DNA of 9,062 nt from JBDHRG01 sp039807445 (GTDB lineage Bacteria > Pseudomonadota > Gammaproteobacteria > Competibacterales > Competibacteraceae). A program made the translations under genes and the position numbers. The DNA lies in NCBI GenBank assembly GCA_039807445.1, contig JBDHRG010000151.1:1-9062 (forward strand), read 5' to 3'. The notes under the pieces are model-generated. The model was not told where the DNA came from, did no database searches, and saw only the letters and a list, made by a program, of their open reading frames with translations. Numbering within the stretch: the stretch's first letter is position 1; each line of letters opens with the position of its first letter. Of this stretch, positions 1-6,249 are shown one piece after another.

Positions 1-1427
1 AAGGCCGGAGCATCGCCGAGCGCGTGCAGCGCTTCGAGTAGCTTCAGGCGCAGCGCGAGGCTGTCGGGCGTCTCTGCCAGCGCGGCGTCGAGCTCGGCGC
101 GGGCACCGCTGTAGTCGCCGACCGCCATCGCCAGCGCGGCACGCTCGAGCGGGTCCGGCAGGGCTGCCGCCGGCGCGATCCGGAAGGTGTCGGGCGACTC
201 GCGCGCATCGCCGTCATCGCGCTCGACCAGCGACGGCATCGCCAGCTCGACCCACTCGGCTTCGCGCCGCGCGCGCGCGCGACGCAGCGCGAACAAGCCG
301 CCGAGCGTCGCTAGCACCGCGGCGACGCCGAGTCCGCCAAGCAGCCAGGGCTCGCCGATGATCGCCGCGAGCCGCTCGAACCAGCGTGACGCGGGCGCAG
401 GCTCCGGCGCCGCCGGCTCGGGCTTCACTGCCGCGGGCACCTCGGGTTGCGCCGGCTCCTGAGGAGCTGCCGCCCGGGCGGGTGGTACGGTTTCGGGGGC
501 CGCCTCCGGCGCCGCCGCGGGCTCGGCAGCCGCCGGCTCGGCCGCGGCTTCGAGCGCCTTGACGACCTCGGGCTTGGCCGCGGTCGGCGCCGGTCCGGGC
601 TGCGCCAGCTCGGGCTTGCGCGCGAGCCGCTCGCGCAGCTGCTCGAGCCCAGCGATCTGCAGCCGCAGCCGCCCGCCCTCGAGCGGCACGCGCAAGCCCC
701 CGCCACTGGACACCGCCTCCGGCGGCACCAGGCGCACCAGCGCCGGCGCCGGCGCCGGCGCCACCGGCTCGGCCGCCGGTGCCGGAGTCCCGCCCCAGGC
801 TTCGTCGCCCGGCACGCGCAGCATCGCACCGCGGCGCAGGCTGCGCGGGTTGCGGCCGGGGAAGGCGTCGGGGTTGGCTTCGACCAGACGCTGCATCGCC
901 TGCTGCACGTCGAGCCCCGGCGGCCGCAGACGGCTGGCGATGCTCCACAGCGTCTCGCCCGCCTTCACCGGTCCGTAGCGCCGCTCGGTGGCCGAAGCGG
1001 GTGCGGCTTCGGCCGGGGCCGGTGCGGCGGCACGCGGCGGGTCGAGCAGCAGCGCGAACTCGCGCAGCATCCGCCCCTGCGGCGTGTCGATCTCGACCAG
1101 GAAGCTCAGCACCGGCTCGCGAACCGGCCGCTGCGAAGTGATGCGCAGATAACGCCGCCCGTCGGGCTGGGCCTCGATCGTGAAGCGCAGATCGTTCAGG
1201 AAGTCCGGCCGCTCGAGCCCGACCTGGCCGAAGGCCTGCGCCGATGCGAGCCGCGCTGTGATCTGCGCCAAGGCCTCGTCGCCGAGATCGAGCAGCTCGA
1301 CGCGCGCCAGCAGGCGCTGGTTCAGCGCCGAACCGACCTGGATCGGCCCGAAGCCGAGCGCCGCCGCCATCCCGGGCAGCGTCAGCATCCCGGCGAGCAG
1401 CGTCGCCTTGGTCGTCATCGTGGTCAT
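1..1427 (-). CDS. fimV: FimV-type peptidoglycan-binding (LysM) inner-membrane hub protein, 3' part outside window
   Basis: Continuous open frame of about 475 codons with no stop, running off the left edge, so the C-terminus is missing. Visible parts in order: a signal-like N-terminus (about 1-24, MTTMTTKATLLAGMLTLPG..AAALG); the FimV N-terminal domain (about 24-130, with GFGPIQVGSALNQRLLARVELL, close to the family's LxSALNQPLxAxIxLL pattern); a LysM-like domain (about 150-206, VKAGETLWSIASRLP to LRRGAMLRVPG); a long Pro/Ala/Glu-rich linker with a short Leu/Arg-rich helix (about 255-270); one membrane segment (about 360-381, WLLGGLGVAAVLATLGGLFAL) followed by an Arg cluster; then the start of a TPR-like cytoplasmic region (DPLERAALAMAVGDYSGARAELDAALAETPDSLALRLKLLEAL). 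In Pseudomonas, FimV family proteins organise type IV pili, type II secretion and the cell pole. ATG at 1427 is chosen; an in-frame ATG lies 9 nt further in (1418). GGGAAG sits about 13 nt upstream, a weak RBS. The position after the Asd paralogue matches Pseudomonas. Identification is by pattern recognition only. Confidence 0.88.
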   Translation of the reverse strand, partial: MTTMTTKATLLAGMLTLPGMAAALGFGPIQVGSALNQRLLARVELLDLGDEALAQITARLASAQAFGQVGLERPDFLNDLRFTIEAQPDGRRYLRITSQRPVREPVLSFLVEIDTPQGRMLREFALLLDPPRAAAPAPAEAAPASATERRYGPVKAGETLWSIASRLRPPGLDVQQAMQRLVEANPDAFPGRNPRSLRRGAMLRVPGDEAWGGTPAPAAEPVAPAPAPALVRLVPPEAVSSGGGLRVPLEGGRLRLQIAGLEQLRERLARKPELAQPGPAPTAAKPEVVKALEAAAEPAAAEPAAAPEAAPETVPPARAAAPQEPAQPEVPAAVKPEPAAPEPAPASRWFERLAAIIGEPWLLGGLGVAAVLATLGGLFALRRARARREAEWVELAMPSLVERDDGDARESPDTFRIAPAAALPDPLERAALAMAVGDYSGARAELDAALAETPDSLALRLKLLEALHALGDAPA

Positions 1428-1530
1428 TCGCGTTTCGATTCTTCCCACGCGGCGGCGCCCGAAGCGCTACATCCCTTGCGCGCCGGGCACCCCGGGTCGA
1501 GTAACGGGAAAGTACCCGCGGCGAGCGGGC

Positions 1531-2541
1531 TCAGGCACCGAGCAAACGCTCGGCGATGCGCACGCCGTTCCGCGCCGCTCCGCTTCGAACGTTATCCGCC
1601 ACTACCCACAGATTCAAGGCGCACGCGCCGCCAGCGCCGGCACGCACGCGGCCGATGAACACAGCGTCGCTGCCCGCGGCGTCGGTTACGGGCGTCACGC
1701 CGCCGTCGGCCTCATCGGCCGCGTCGAGCAGCTCGAGCCCCGGCACCCGCTCGAGCAGCGCGCGCGCGGCTTCGGGCGCCAGCGGCGCGCGCGTCTCGAG
1801 GTGCACCGACAAGGCATCGCCGAAGAACACCGGCACCGTGACCGCGCTGGCGTTGATCACCGCGGCGTCTTCGCCGAGCACGCGCGCGGTCTGCTCGGCG
1901 AGCAGCCGCTCGTCGACCGACCAGCCGCCGGCATCGACCGCGCCGGTGCAGCCGAGCACGTTGAACGCCACCTGGCGCTCGAACACCGCCGGCTCGATCG
2001 GCCGCACGTTGAGCAGGTTCGCCGTCTGCCGCGCCAGCTCTTCGACGCCTTCGCGCCCGCGCGCCGACACCGGTCGCAGCAGGCAGACGTCGACCCGCGC
2101 CAGCCCCGCGGCGCGCGCGATCGGCGCCAGCACCGCGGCGAGCGCGGCAGCCGCCGGATGCGGACAGGCGACGATGCCGCGATGGCGCGCGAGGACTTCG
2201 GGGTTGACATCGGCGACCACCAGCGGCGCCTCGTCGGCGAAGGCGCCGTCGACGTCGATCACCGTCGCACCGGCATCGACCGCGCGCAGCGCGTGGAAGC
2301 GCGCGACCGAGGTGCCGGCCGCGAACAGCGCCACCTGCACCCTGGCGAAGTCGAACGCTTCGACGTCGTGCACGCGCAGCCAGGCGTCGCCGAACTCGGC
2401 ACGCTTGCCGGCCTCGTCCTCGTCGCCGAGCGCGTGCACCTCGTCGGGGCCGAAGCCGCACTCGAGCAGCTGGGACAGGATCGCCTCGCCGACCAGGCCG
2501 GTGGCGCCGACCACCGCGAGGCTGCGGGTCTTGTCGCTCAT
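1531..2541 (-). CDS. Aspartate-semialdehyde dehydrogenase paralogue (Usg/Asd-like), probably non-catalytic
   Basis: 336 aa. The N-terminus has the NADP-binding motif VVGATGLVGEAILSQLLE (about 10-27) and the C-terminus the family tail LWVVADNVRSGAARNGVRIAE (about 311-331), so the fold is that of aspartate-semialdehyde dehydrogenase. The catalytic segment, normally NPNCST, reads CPHPAAAA at about 126-133, placing Pro where the nucleophilic Cys belongs. The later RVPVxxGHS segment reads TVPVFFGDA (about 235-243), losing the usual Arg and His. This resembles E. coli Usg and the Asd-like gene beside asd in Pseudomonas. I infer a pseudoenzyme; its role is unknown, and a structural or regulatory partner of Asd is only a guess. 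Start: ATG 2541 has GGAG 7 nt upstream; a TTG at 2562 (adding MFLRRYT) is in frame but has no such site. A terminator separates it from asd upstream, and fimV follows after 103 nt. Confidence 0.85.
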   Translation of the reverse strand: MSDKTRSLAVVGATGLVGEAILSQLLECGFGPDEVHALGDEDEAGKRAEFGDAWLRVHDVEAFDFARVQVALFAAGTSVARFHALRAVDAGATVIDVDGAFADEAPLVVADVNPEVLARHRGIVACPHPAAAALAAVLAPIARAAGLARVDVCLLRPVSARGREGVEELARQTANLLNVRPIEPAVFERQVAFNVLGCTGAVDAGGWSVDERLLAEQTARVLGEDAAVINASAVTVPVFFGDALSVHLETRAPLAPEAARALLERVPGLELLDAADEADGGVTPVTDAAGSDAVFIGRVRAGAGGACALNLWVVADNVRSGAARNGVRIAERLLGA

Positions 2542-2553
2542 CGTGTATCTCCG

Positions 2554-2605
2554 CAAAAACAACAGCGCCGGGGTGTCGGGCGGTGAGCACCCGACACCCC
2601 GGCGC
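2554..2605 (-). terminator. Rho-independent terminator downstream of asd
   Basis: A perfect 16-bp inverted repeat, GCGCCGGGGTGTCGGG at 2565-2580 and its complement at 2590-2605, flanks a 9-nt loop. Read on the minus strand it is followed at once by TGTTGTTTTTG (complement of 2554-2564), the U-rich tract of an intrinsic terminator. It begins about 15 nt after the asd stop codon. The U-tract runs straight into the GGAG ribosome binding site of the Asd paralogue. On the plus strand there is no T-run after the stem, so it should act only on leftward transcription. Confidence 0.88.
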
Positions 2606-2620
2606 GCGCCGCGGAGCTTA

Positions 2621-3733
2621 TCAGGCTTCGAGCAGGATGCGCAGCATGCGCCGCAGCGGCTCGGCCGCCCCCCACAGCAGCTGGTCGCCGCAGGTGAAGG
2701 CCGACAGGTACTGCGGCCCCATGTTCAGCTTGCGCAGACGCCCGACCGGCACGCTGAGCGTGCCGGTGACGGCGGCCGGCGTCAGCTCGCGCATCGTCAC
2801 GTCACGGTGGTTCGGCACCACCTTCACCCAGTCGTTGGCGGTGCCGATGATCTGCGTGATCTCGTCGAGTGGAACGTCCCGCGTCAGCTTGATCGTCAGC
2901 GCCTGCGAGTGGCAGCGCATCGCGCCGACGCGAACGCACAGGCCGTCGATCGGCAGCGGCTGCGCGGCGCGGCCGAGGATCTTGTTGGTCTCGGCCTGAC
3001 CCTTCCACTCTTCGCGGCTCTGGCCGTTGTCGAGCTCCTTGTCGATCCACGGGATCAGGCTGCCCGCCAGCGGCACGCCGAAGTTCGCGGTCGGGAACCC
3101 GTCCTCGCGCAGGATGCCGGCGACTTCGCGGTCGATGTCGAGGATCGCCGAGGCCGGGTCGTCGAGCAGGTCCTTGGCCGCGCGGTGCAGTTCGCCCATC
3201 TGGTTCAGCAGCTCGCGCATATTCTGCGCGCCGGCGCCCGAGGCCGCCTGGTAGGTCATCGCGCTGACCCACTCGATCAGCCCGTGGCGGAACAGTCCGC
3301 CGATCGCCATCAGCATCAGGCTGACGGTGCAGTTGCCGCCGATGAAGTCCTTGCCGCCCGCAACCAGCGCGGCGTCGATGACGTCGCGGTTGACCGGGTC
3401 GAGGATGATCACCGCGCCGTCCTGCATCCGCAGGCTCGAGGCGGCGTCGATCCAGTAGCCCTTCCAGCCGGTGGCGCGCAGCTGCGGGTAGATCTCGCTG
3501 GTGTAGTCGCCGCCCTGGCAGGTGATGATCGCGCCCATCGTCGCCAGCGCCGCGACCGAGCGCGCGTCGGCGAGCGGCGGCGCGTCCTTGCCGACGTTCG
3601 GCGCAGCGCCGCCGACGTTCGACGTGGTGAAGAACACCGGCTCGATCAGCTCGAAGTCCTGCTCTTCGCGCATCCGCTGCATCAGCACGGAGCCGACCAT
3701 GCCCCGCCAGCCTACCAGACCCACACGCATCAT
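2621..3733 (-). CDS. asd: Aspartate-semialdehyde dehydrogenase
   Basis: Catalyses NADPH-dependent reduction of aspartyl-4-phosphate to aspartate semialdehyde, the branch point to diaminopimelate/lysine, threonine and methionine; cytoplasmic. 370 aa, close to the 367 aa of E. coli Asd and of the same long gamma-proteobacterial type. Visible motifs: N-terminal nucleotide-binding VGLVGWRGMVGSVLMQRM (4-21); FFTTSNVGG (34-42); catalytic Cys135 in FIGGNCTVSLMLM; TYQAASGAGAQNMRELL (160-176); substrate-binding Arg and catalytic His in CVRVGAMRCHSQAL (Arg268, His275). All key residues are intact, unlike the paralogue downstream. Start choice: GAGAGG lies 8 nt before the ATG at 3733 but only 2 nt before an in-frame ATG at 3739; ATG 3730 is also possible. 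It follows leuB by 100 nt and ends at a strong terminator. Confidence 0.97.
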   Translation of the reverse strand: MMRVGLVGWRGMVGSVLMQRMREEQDFELIEPVFFTTSNVGGAAPNVGKDAPPLADARSVAALATMGAIITCQGGDYTSEIYPQLRATGWKGYWIDAASSLRMQDGAVIILDPVNRDVIDAALVAGGKDFIGGNCTVSLMLMAIGGLFRHGLIEWVSAMTYQAASGAGAQNMRELLNQMGELHRAAKDLLDDPASAILDIDREVAGILREDGFPTANFGVPLAGSLIPWIDKELDNGQSREEWKGQAETNKILGRAAQPLPIDGLCVRVGAMRCHSQALTIKLTRDVPLDEITQIIGTANDWVKVVPNHRDVTMRELTPAAVTGTLSVPVGRLRKLNMGPQYLSAFTCGDQLLWGAAEPLRRMLRILLEA

Positions 3734-3815
3734 CGTCATCGCCTCTCAGTCATGCGCCAGCAGGGGTCGCCCGCCGAAATCTCGAAATCATGGATCAGGG
3801 TGAGGAGAAAAAGTC

Positions 3816-3839
3816 CCCCTCACTCCTCTCCCCTCACTC
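3816..3839. repeat. Short tandem-like direct repeat overlapping the leuB stop
   Basis: CCCCTCACTC occurs twice (3816-3825 and 3830-3839), 14 nt apart, inside a strand-biased stretch that is almost all C/T on the plus strand. The second copy contains the leuB stop codon. A nearby GTGAGG (3800-3805) can pair with CCTCAC (3818-3823). On the minus strand TTTTT follows a purine-only run rather than a stem, so I do not call a terminator here. Confidence 0.35.
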
Positions 3840-4910
3840 GCCAAGCGCCGCCACCACCGCGTCGCCCATGCGCACAGTGCCGACCCGCTCGCAGCCCTCG
3901 GACCAGATGTCGCCGGTGCGCAGCCCCTGCTCGAGCACGCGGAACACGGCACGCTCGACGCGCTCGGCCAGGTCTTCGCGCGCCAGCGTGTAGCGCAGCA
4001 TCATCGCCGCCGACAGGATGGTCGCCAGCGGATTGGCCACCCCCTGGCCGGCGATGTCGGGCGCCGAGCCGTGGCTGGGCTCATACAGCCCCTTGCCGTT
4101 CGCGTCGAGCGAAGCCGAGGGCAGCATGCCGATCGAGCCGGTCAGCATCGAGGCTTCGTCCGAGAGGATGTCGCCGAACATGTTGCCGGTGACCACCACG
4201 TCGAACTGCTTGGGCGCGCGCACCATCTGCATCGCGGCGTTGTCGACCAGCATGTGGTTCAGGCTCACATCGGGGTAGTCCCTGGCGACCTCCTCGACCA
4301 CGTCGCGCCACAGTTGGGTCGCCTCGAGCACGTTCATCTTGTCGACCGAGCACAGGCGCTTGCCGCGCTTGCGCGCCGCCTCGAACGCGACCCGGGCGAT
4401 GCGGCGGATCTCGGACTCCGAGTACACCATGGTGTTGTAGCCGACGCGCTCGCCGCCGCGCTCCTCGATGCCGCGCGGCTCGCCGAAGTAGATGTCGCCG
4501 GTCAGCTCGCGCACGATCAGGATATCGAGCCCGGCAACCAGCTCGGCCTTCAGCGACGAGGCGCCGGCGAGCTGCGGGTAGACCATCGCCGGGCGCAGAT
4601 TGGCGAACAACCCCAGGTCCTTGCGGATGCCGAGCAGGCCGCGCTCGGGGCGCTGCGCGCGCGGCAGGGCGTCCCACTGCGGCCCGCCGACCGCGCCGAG
4701 CAGCACGGCGTCGGCCGCGCGCGCCTTGGCCTGCGTCTGCGCCGGGTAGGGCTCGCCGGTGGCGTCGACCGCGCAGCCGCCGAGCAGCGCCGAATCGAGC
4801 GCGATGTCGAGGCCGAAATCGGTCTTCAAGGCTTCGAGCACCTTGACCGCCTCGGCGACGATCTCGGGGCCGATGCCGTCGCCGGGGAGAACCAGAACCT
4901 GCTTCGTCAT
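3834..4910 (-). CDS. leuB: 3-isopropylmalate dehydrogenase
   Basis: Oxidises and decarboxylates (2R,3S)-3-isopropylmalate to 2-oxoisocaproate with NAD+, the third leucine-specific step; cytoplasmic. 358 aa, normal for the family. Motifs: VLPGDGIGPEI (7-17); the loop with RPERGLLGIRKDLGLFANLRP, whose Arg residues bind isopropylmalate; the active-site VRELTGDIYFGEPRG; VDKMNVLE with the catalytic Lys; the dehydrogenase signature NMFGDILSDEASMLTGSIGMLPSASL carrying the metal-binding Asp residues; and the NAD-binding YEPSHGSAPDIAGQGVANP near the C-terminus. Start: ATG 4910 has AAAGGA about 9-10 nt upstream; the frame stays open upstream to about 5012, but family proteins start at MTKQVLVLPGDG. Two out-of-frame ATGs (ATGATGGCATGA) overlap the start. 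A stem-loop lies just upstream, after the Uma2 gene. Confidence 0.97.
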   Translation of the reverse strand: MTKQVLVLPGDGIGPEIVAEAVKVLEALKTDFGLDIALDSALLGGCAVDATGEPYPAQTQAKARAADAVLLGAVGGPQWDALPRAQRPERGLLGIRKDLGLFANLRPAMVYPQLAGASSLKAELVAGLDILIVRELTGDIYFGEPRGIEERGGERVGYNTMVYSESEIRRIARVAFEAARKRGKRLCSVDKMNVLEATQLWRDVVEEVARDYPDVSLNHMLVDNAAMQMVRAPKQFDVVVTGNMFGDILSDEASMLTGSIGMLPSASLDANGKGLYEPSHGSAPDIAGQGVANPLATILSAAMMLRYTLAREDLAERVERAVFRVLEQGLRTGDIWSEGCERVGTVRMGDAVVAALGE

Positions 4911-4930
4911 GCCATCATTTCCTTTGTTAG

Positions 4931-4953
4931 GGTAGGCAGCTTCGCTGCCCACC
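4931..4953 (-). other. Stem-loop in the uma2-leuB gap
   Basis: On the minus strand GGTGGGCAGC-GAA-GCTGCCTACC forms a 10-bp stem with one G-U wobble and a GAA triloop. It sits about 13 nt before the AAAGGA ribosome binding site of leuB. No T-run follows, so it is not a classical terminator. It could stabilise or set a processing point in the operon transcript, or be a dispersed palindromic repeat; the window holds only one copy. Confidence 0.55.
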
Positions 4954-4987
4954 GTTGTCGCCTGCCGCGCTGGCTGCCTGGTTGCGA

Positions 4988-5470
4988 TCACACCGTCACT
5001 TCGCAGCCGCACTCGAGCGCCACCGTCACCGGCGACACCATCCGCTCGACGCCGTCGCGGCGCACGTGCAGCACCAGCAGCGTCTGCGGGTTGAAGACCA
5101 GCACGTCCTTGACCCCCTGGACGAGATAGAACGGCGGTGCGAGCTCCAGGTCCTTGTACTCGTAGCCCTTGCTGACGACCTCGATCACCGCTTCGGGTAC
5201 CAACCGGATCGGTTCGTCCTGCTCGTCGGGCTCGCGGCAGAACACGCCGATGTCCGGGCGCTTGAGCGAGCCGTCGGCGAAGCTGACATAGACGTCCGCC
5301 ACGTGCACGCAGCCACAGCCGGCGTCGCCGTCGCGCGGGCGGATGCTCGCGCGGATGCGGTCCACCGCCTTCTGGTGGCGATAGAGTGGCTGGGCTTCCC
5401 AGATCGGCAAGCCACCGACGATCTCCAGGCGCACGCCCAACTGTTCGGCCGTCAGCAGTCTCGAGTCCAC
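4988..5470 (-). CDS. Uma2 (DUF820) family protein with PD-(D/E)XK nuclease-like fold
   Basis: 160 aa, slightly shorter than typical Uma2 proteins. Family features: LKRPDIGVF (about 69-77, conserved Asp73), PEAVIEVVSKGYEYKDLE (92-109, conserved Glu97 and Ser100) and YLVQGVKDVLVFNPQT (115-130), matching the family's PDxxV..., vxEVlSpst..D and Y...GVxeyWvvdp pattern. The fold is that of restriction-type nucleases, but activity and target of most Uma2 proteins are unknown. Two CGC motifs, one internal (GCGC, Cys52/54) and one near the C-terminus (ECGCEV, Cys154/156), could bind metal; that is inference. Start is GTG 5470, preceded by GGGGAGG with about 5 nt spacing. It lies between leuD (43 nt) and leuB (77 nt), in the same direction, where Pseudomonas has a different gene as I recall. 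No leucine role can be read from the sequence. Confidence 0.8.
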   Translation of the reverse strand: MDSRLLTAEQLGVRLEIVGGLPIWEAQPLYRHQKAVDRIRASIRPRDGDAGCGCVHVADVYVSFADGSLKRPDIGVFCREPDEQDEPIRLVPEAVIEVVSKGYEYKDLELAPPFYLVQGVKDVLVFNPQTLLVLHVRRDGVERMVSPVTVALECGCEVTV

Positions 5471-5513
5471 AGCGACCTCCCCGTAGGTCCCGCAGGTAAC
5501 GATGAGCCGAAGG

Positions 5514-6155
5514 CTAGCCGGCGAACAGCCAGGGGGCTTCCTGGCGGCGGCGCGCCTCGTAGGCGCGGATCTCGTCGGCGTGCTGCAGCGTCAGGCCGAT
5601 GTCGTCAAGGCCGTTGACCAGACAGTGCTTGCGGAACGCGTCGATCTCGAAGCCGAACGCTTCGCCCGCGGGCGTGGTCACGGTCTGCTTGGGGAGGTCG
5701 ACCACCAGGCGGTAGCCGTCCTGCGTCGCGACTTCGGCGAACAGGCGTTCGACGACTTCCGCAGGCAGGCGGATCGGCAGCACGCCGTTCTTGAAGCAGT
5801 TGTTGAAGAAGATGTCCGAGTAGCTCGGTGCGATCACCGCGCGGATGCCGAAGTCATCGAGCGCCCACACCGCGTGCTCGCGCGACGAGCCGCAGCCGAA
5901 GTTCTCGCGCGCGAGCAGGATGCTGGCACCGGCGAAGCGCGGCTGGTTCAGGCTGAAGTCGGGGTTCTTCGGCCGCGCCGCGCAATCCTGTCCCGGCTGG
6001 CCGACGTCGAGGTAGCGCCACTCGTCGAACAGGTTGGGGCCGAAGCCCGAGCGCTTGATCGACTTCAGGAACTGCTTCGGGATGATCGCGTCGGTGTCGA
6101 CGTTGGGGCGGTCGATCGGGACGACCAGGCCGCTCATCCGGATAAAGGGCTTCAT
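5514..6155 (-). CDS. leuD: 3-isopropylmalate dehydratase small subunit
   Basis: Small subunit of isopropylmalate isomerase; with LeuC it interconverts 2- and 3-isopropylmalate through isopropylmaleate. It supplies the swivelling domain that closes over the LeuC active site. 213 aa, close to the Pseudomonas protein and slightly longer than E. coli LeuD. Motifs: GLVVPIDRPNVDTDAIIPKQFLK (9-31), ARENFGCGSSREHAVWAL (82-99) and SDIFFNNCFKNGVLPI (113-128). ATG 6155 has an excellent AAGGAG 7 nt upstream. That RBS sits directly against the end of the palindromic repeat separating the gene from leuC. The Uma2 gene follows 43 nt after the stop. Confidence 0.97.
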   Translation of the reverse strand: MKPFIRMSGLVVPIDRPNVDTDAIIPKQFLKSIKRSGFGPNLFDEWRYLDVGQPGQDCAARPKNPDFSLNQPRFAGASILLARENFGCGSSREHAVWALDDFGIRAVIAPSYSDIFFNNCFKNGVLPIRLPAEVVERLFAEVATQDGYRLVVDLPKQTVTTPAGEAFGFEIDAFRKHCLVNGLDDIGLTLQHADEIRAYEARRRQEAPWLFAG

Positions 6156-6170
6156 ATCGGGACTCCTTCA

Positions 6171-6249
6171 AATCCCCCCTGCCCCCCTTTTCAAAGGGGG
6201 GGATGGAGCGCCCCCTTTGAAAAGGGGGGCCGGCGCAGTCGGGGGGATT
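6171..6249. repeat. Palindromic G/C-run intergenic repeat (REP/MITE-like)
   Basis: Nested inverted repeats fill the leuC-leuD gap. The outer arms are AATCCCCCC (6171-6179) and GGGGGGATT (6241-6249), 9 bp perfect. The inner arms are a 20-bp perfect inverted repeat, 6181-6200 and 6211-6230, each made of a C-run, T/A core and G-run, around a 10-nt spacer. Each inner arm is itself nearly palindromic (CCCCCTTT..AAAGGGGG), so RNA or DNA could form either one long hairpin or a branched structure. The right outer arm contains two bases of the leuC stop codon; the left end abuts the leuD RBS. Similar C-run/G-run palindromes are, to my recollection, dispersed in many bacterial genomes. It has no coding capacity. 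Confidence 0.85.

Noticed and set aside
187..1420. Long plus-strand open frames opposite fimV, and another long minus-strand frame
   Set aside because: They are Arg/Ala/Gly/Pro-rich low-complexity shadows of high-GC DNA. The frame with FimV, LysM and membrane features explains the region.
1515..1529. CCCGC-GGCGA-GCGGG hairpin after the Asd paralogue
   Set aside because: Only 5 bp and no T-run follows on the minus strand (GTACTTTCC), so it is too weak to call a terminator.
3800..3830. Possible leuB terminator (GTGAGG/CCTCAC pairing, TTTTT on minus strand)
   Set aside because: The T-run falls within the loop of the pairing rather than after a stem.
1556..4192. An 878-codon plus-strand open frame
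   Set aside because: It covers asd, its paralogue and part of leuB in antisense, has no recognisable domain and is a product of high GC content.
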